The translations under genes were made by a program, and so were the position numbers. Positions 12,393-13,079 of a DNA stretch of 13,079 nt are shown here, in pieces (positions within the stretch are counted from its first letter, which is position 1; each line of letters starts with the position of its first letter). Under the pieces are notes generated by a model that was not told where the DNA came from, made no database searches, and was given only the letters and a program-made list of their open reading frames with translations. Source of the DNA: Nitrospirota bacterium (GTDB taxonomy: Bacteria > Nitrospinota_A > UBA7883); contig DRJW01000281.1 of assembly GCA_011052055.1 (NCBI GenBank), positions 1 to 13,079 on the forward strand. Direction: 5' to 3'.

Positions 12393-13079
12393 TTAAGCCT
12401 TCTCAAGCTTTTCTTTTAAAATTTTATTCACAACTTCCGGGCTTGCCTTCCCCTTCGTGGCCTTCATCACCTGTCCCACAAAAAAACCGATAAGTTTTAC
12501 CTTCCCGTTCTTGTAATCTTCAACCTGTTTCGGGTTGGCGCCGATGGTTTTCTCCACTTCCGCCTCGATAGCGGAGGTGTCTGTAATCTGGGTCAGCCCT
12601 TTTTTCTCGACTATGGCCGCAGGTCTGGCGCCGCTTTCCATCATCTCCTCGAAAACGGCTTTGGCGATCTTACCGCTTATGGCTCCAGAGTCTATAAGCC
12701 CTATCATCTCGCGTAGCATATCCGGCTTCACCCGGCAATCGGCAGGGGAGGTATTTTTTTCTTTCAACACCCGCATAACCTCTCCCATCACCCAGTTGGA
12801 GACTGTTTTGGCGGATTTGGCGCCTTTGACAGCCGACTCGAAATAATCGGCCAGAGGCCTGCCGGAAGTGAGCACCTCGGCGTCATATTCTGGCAGATCG
12901 TATTGCCTGACAAATCTTTCCATCCTCGCGTCGGGCAATTCAGGAAGCTGGCGCCGCGCCCTTTCAATCCACTGCTCGTCGATAACCACCGGCTCAAGGT
13001 CGGGCTCAGGAAAATATCTGTAGTCGTGGGCCTCTTCTTTACTACGCATCGAAACGGTTACGTCTTTAGCAGAATCGTA
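12393..13079 (-). CDS. gatB: Asp-tRNA(Asn)/Glu-tRNA(Gln) amidotransferase subunit B, C-terminal part (partial)
   Basis: The subunit of GatCAB that binds the misacylated tRNA and amidates it in indirect Gln-tRNA or Asn-tRNA synthesis. The frame is open through the right edge, reading about ten residues before the motif MRSKEEAHDYRYFPEPDL, a GatB hallmark at the end of the catalytic domain. The helical linker and the C-terminal YqeY-like tail domain follow (GFFVGQVMKATKGKASPEVVN near the end), finishing in TAA. About 228 of roughly 480 residues are visible. Its presence implies tRNA-dependent amidation in the host. Confidence 0.96.
   Translation of the reverse strand, partial: YDSAKDVTVSMRSKEEAHDYRYFPEPDLEPVVIDEQWIERARRQLPELPDARMERFVRQYDLPEYDAEVLTSGRPLADYFESAVKGAKSAKTVSNWVMGEVMRVLKEKNTSPADCRVKPDMLREMIGLIDSGAISGKIAKAVFEEMMESGARPAAIVEKKGLTQITDTSAIEAEVEKTIGANPKQVEDYKNGKVKLIGFFVGQVMKATKGKASPEVVNKILKEKLEKA

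Noticed and set aside
11794..12396. 200-codon plus-strand ORF antisense to rsgA
   Set aside because: Shadow of a well-supported GTPase gene; no motifs of its own.
1..13079. CRISPR array, insertion sequence, rRNA or integrase gene
   Set aside because: No spaced repeat array, no transposase or recombinase motifs with terminal inverted repeats, and no rRNA-like segment were seen on either strand.

Overview
The window looks like chromosomal DNA from a Gram-negative (diderm) bacterium. It has a twin-arginine signal, a lipobox and several periplasmic c-type haems. Housekeeping genes sit at both ends: polA on the left, rsgA and gatB on the right. The genus cannot be fixed from the sequence. The respiratory operon is an alternative complex III (ACIII, Act) type cluster, which occurs in many phyla (Bacteroidota, Acidobacteriota, Chloroflexota, Planctomycetota and delta-proteobacterial lineages, among others).

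Layout. (1) 2-2029, plus strand: the 3' two thirds of polA, running off the left edge, with proofreading and polymerase motifs intact. (2) 2183-2301: a recognisable promoter and an intact tRNA-Val(CAC) gene with encoded CCA. (3) 2274-3966: a compact islet of about 1.66 kb bounded by a perfect 32-bp direct repeat of the tRNA 3' end (T-arm, acceptor strand, CCA and TTTT). Inside are two type II toxin-antitoxin modules pointing at each other, a RHH/MazF-type pair on the plus strand and BrnT/BrnA on the minus strand, whose terminal stop codons overlap by 4 nt. No integrase is present. (4) 3967-4154: a G-rich spacer with a canonical G-quadruplex motif. (5) 10796 down to 4155, minus strand: a seven-gene cluster with abutting or slightly overlapping genes, encoding pentahaem ActA, molybdopterin-oxidoreductase-like ActB1, ferredoxin-like ActB2, NrfD-like ActC, DUF3341 ActD, lipoprotein monohaem ActE and a soluble or membrane-tethered dihaem cytochrome c. 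(6) 10797-11459: a 660-bp AT-rich gap with a perfect 15-bp tandem repeat, candidate minus-strand promoters for the act operon, and a convincing plus-strand intrinsic terminator that serves no visible gene. (7) 12368 to 11460 and 13079 to 12393, minus strand: rsgA and the C-terminal part of gatB, 24 nt apart and probably one transcription unit.

How it works together. The Act proteins are expected to form a quinol:cytochrome c oxidoreductase. ActC would bind quinol. The Fe-S clusters of ActB2 and the haems of ActA and ActE would carry electrons to a periplasmic acceptor, plausibly the dihaem cytochrome encoded last. Two departures from the textbook actABCDEF arrangement stand out: ActB is two genes, and the dihaem cytochrome sits where actF would be, with no actF or terminal oxidase gene in view. 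The most unusual unit is the tRNA-bounded, integrase-less double toxin-antitoxin islet; the orphan plus-strand terminator between act and rsgA, which may mark a small RNA, comes next.
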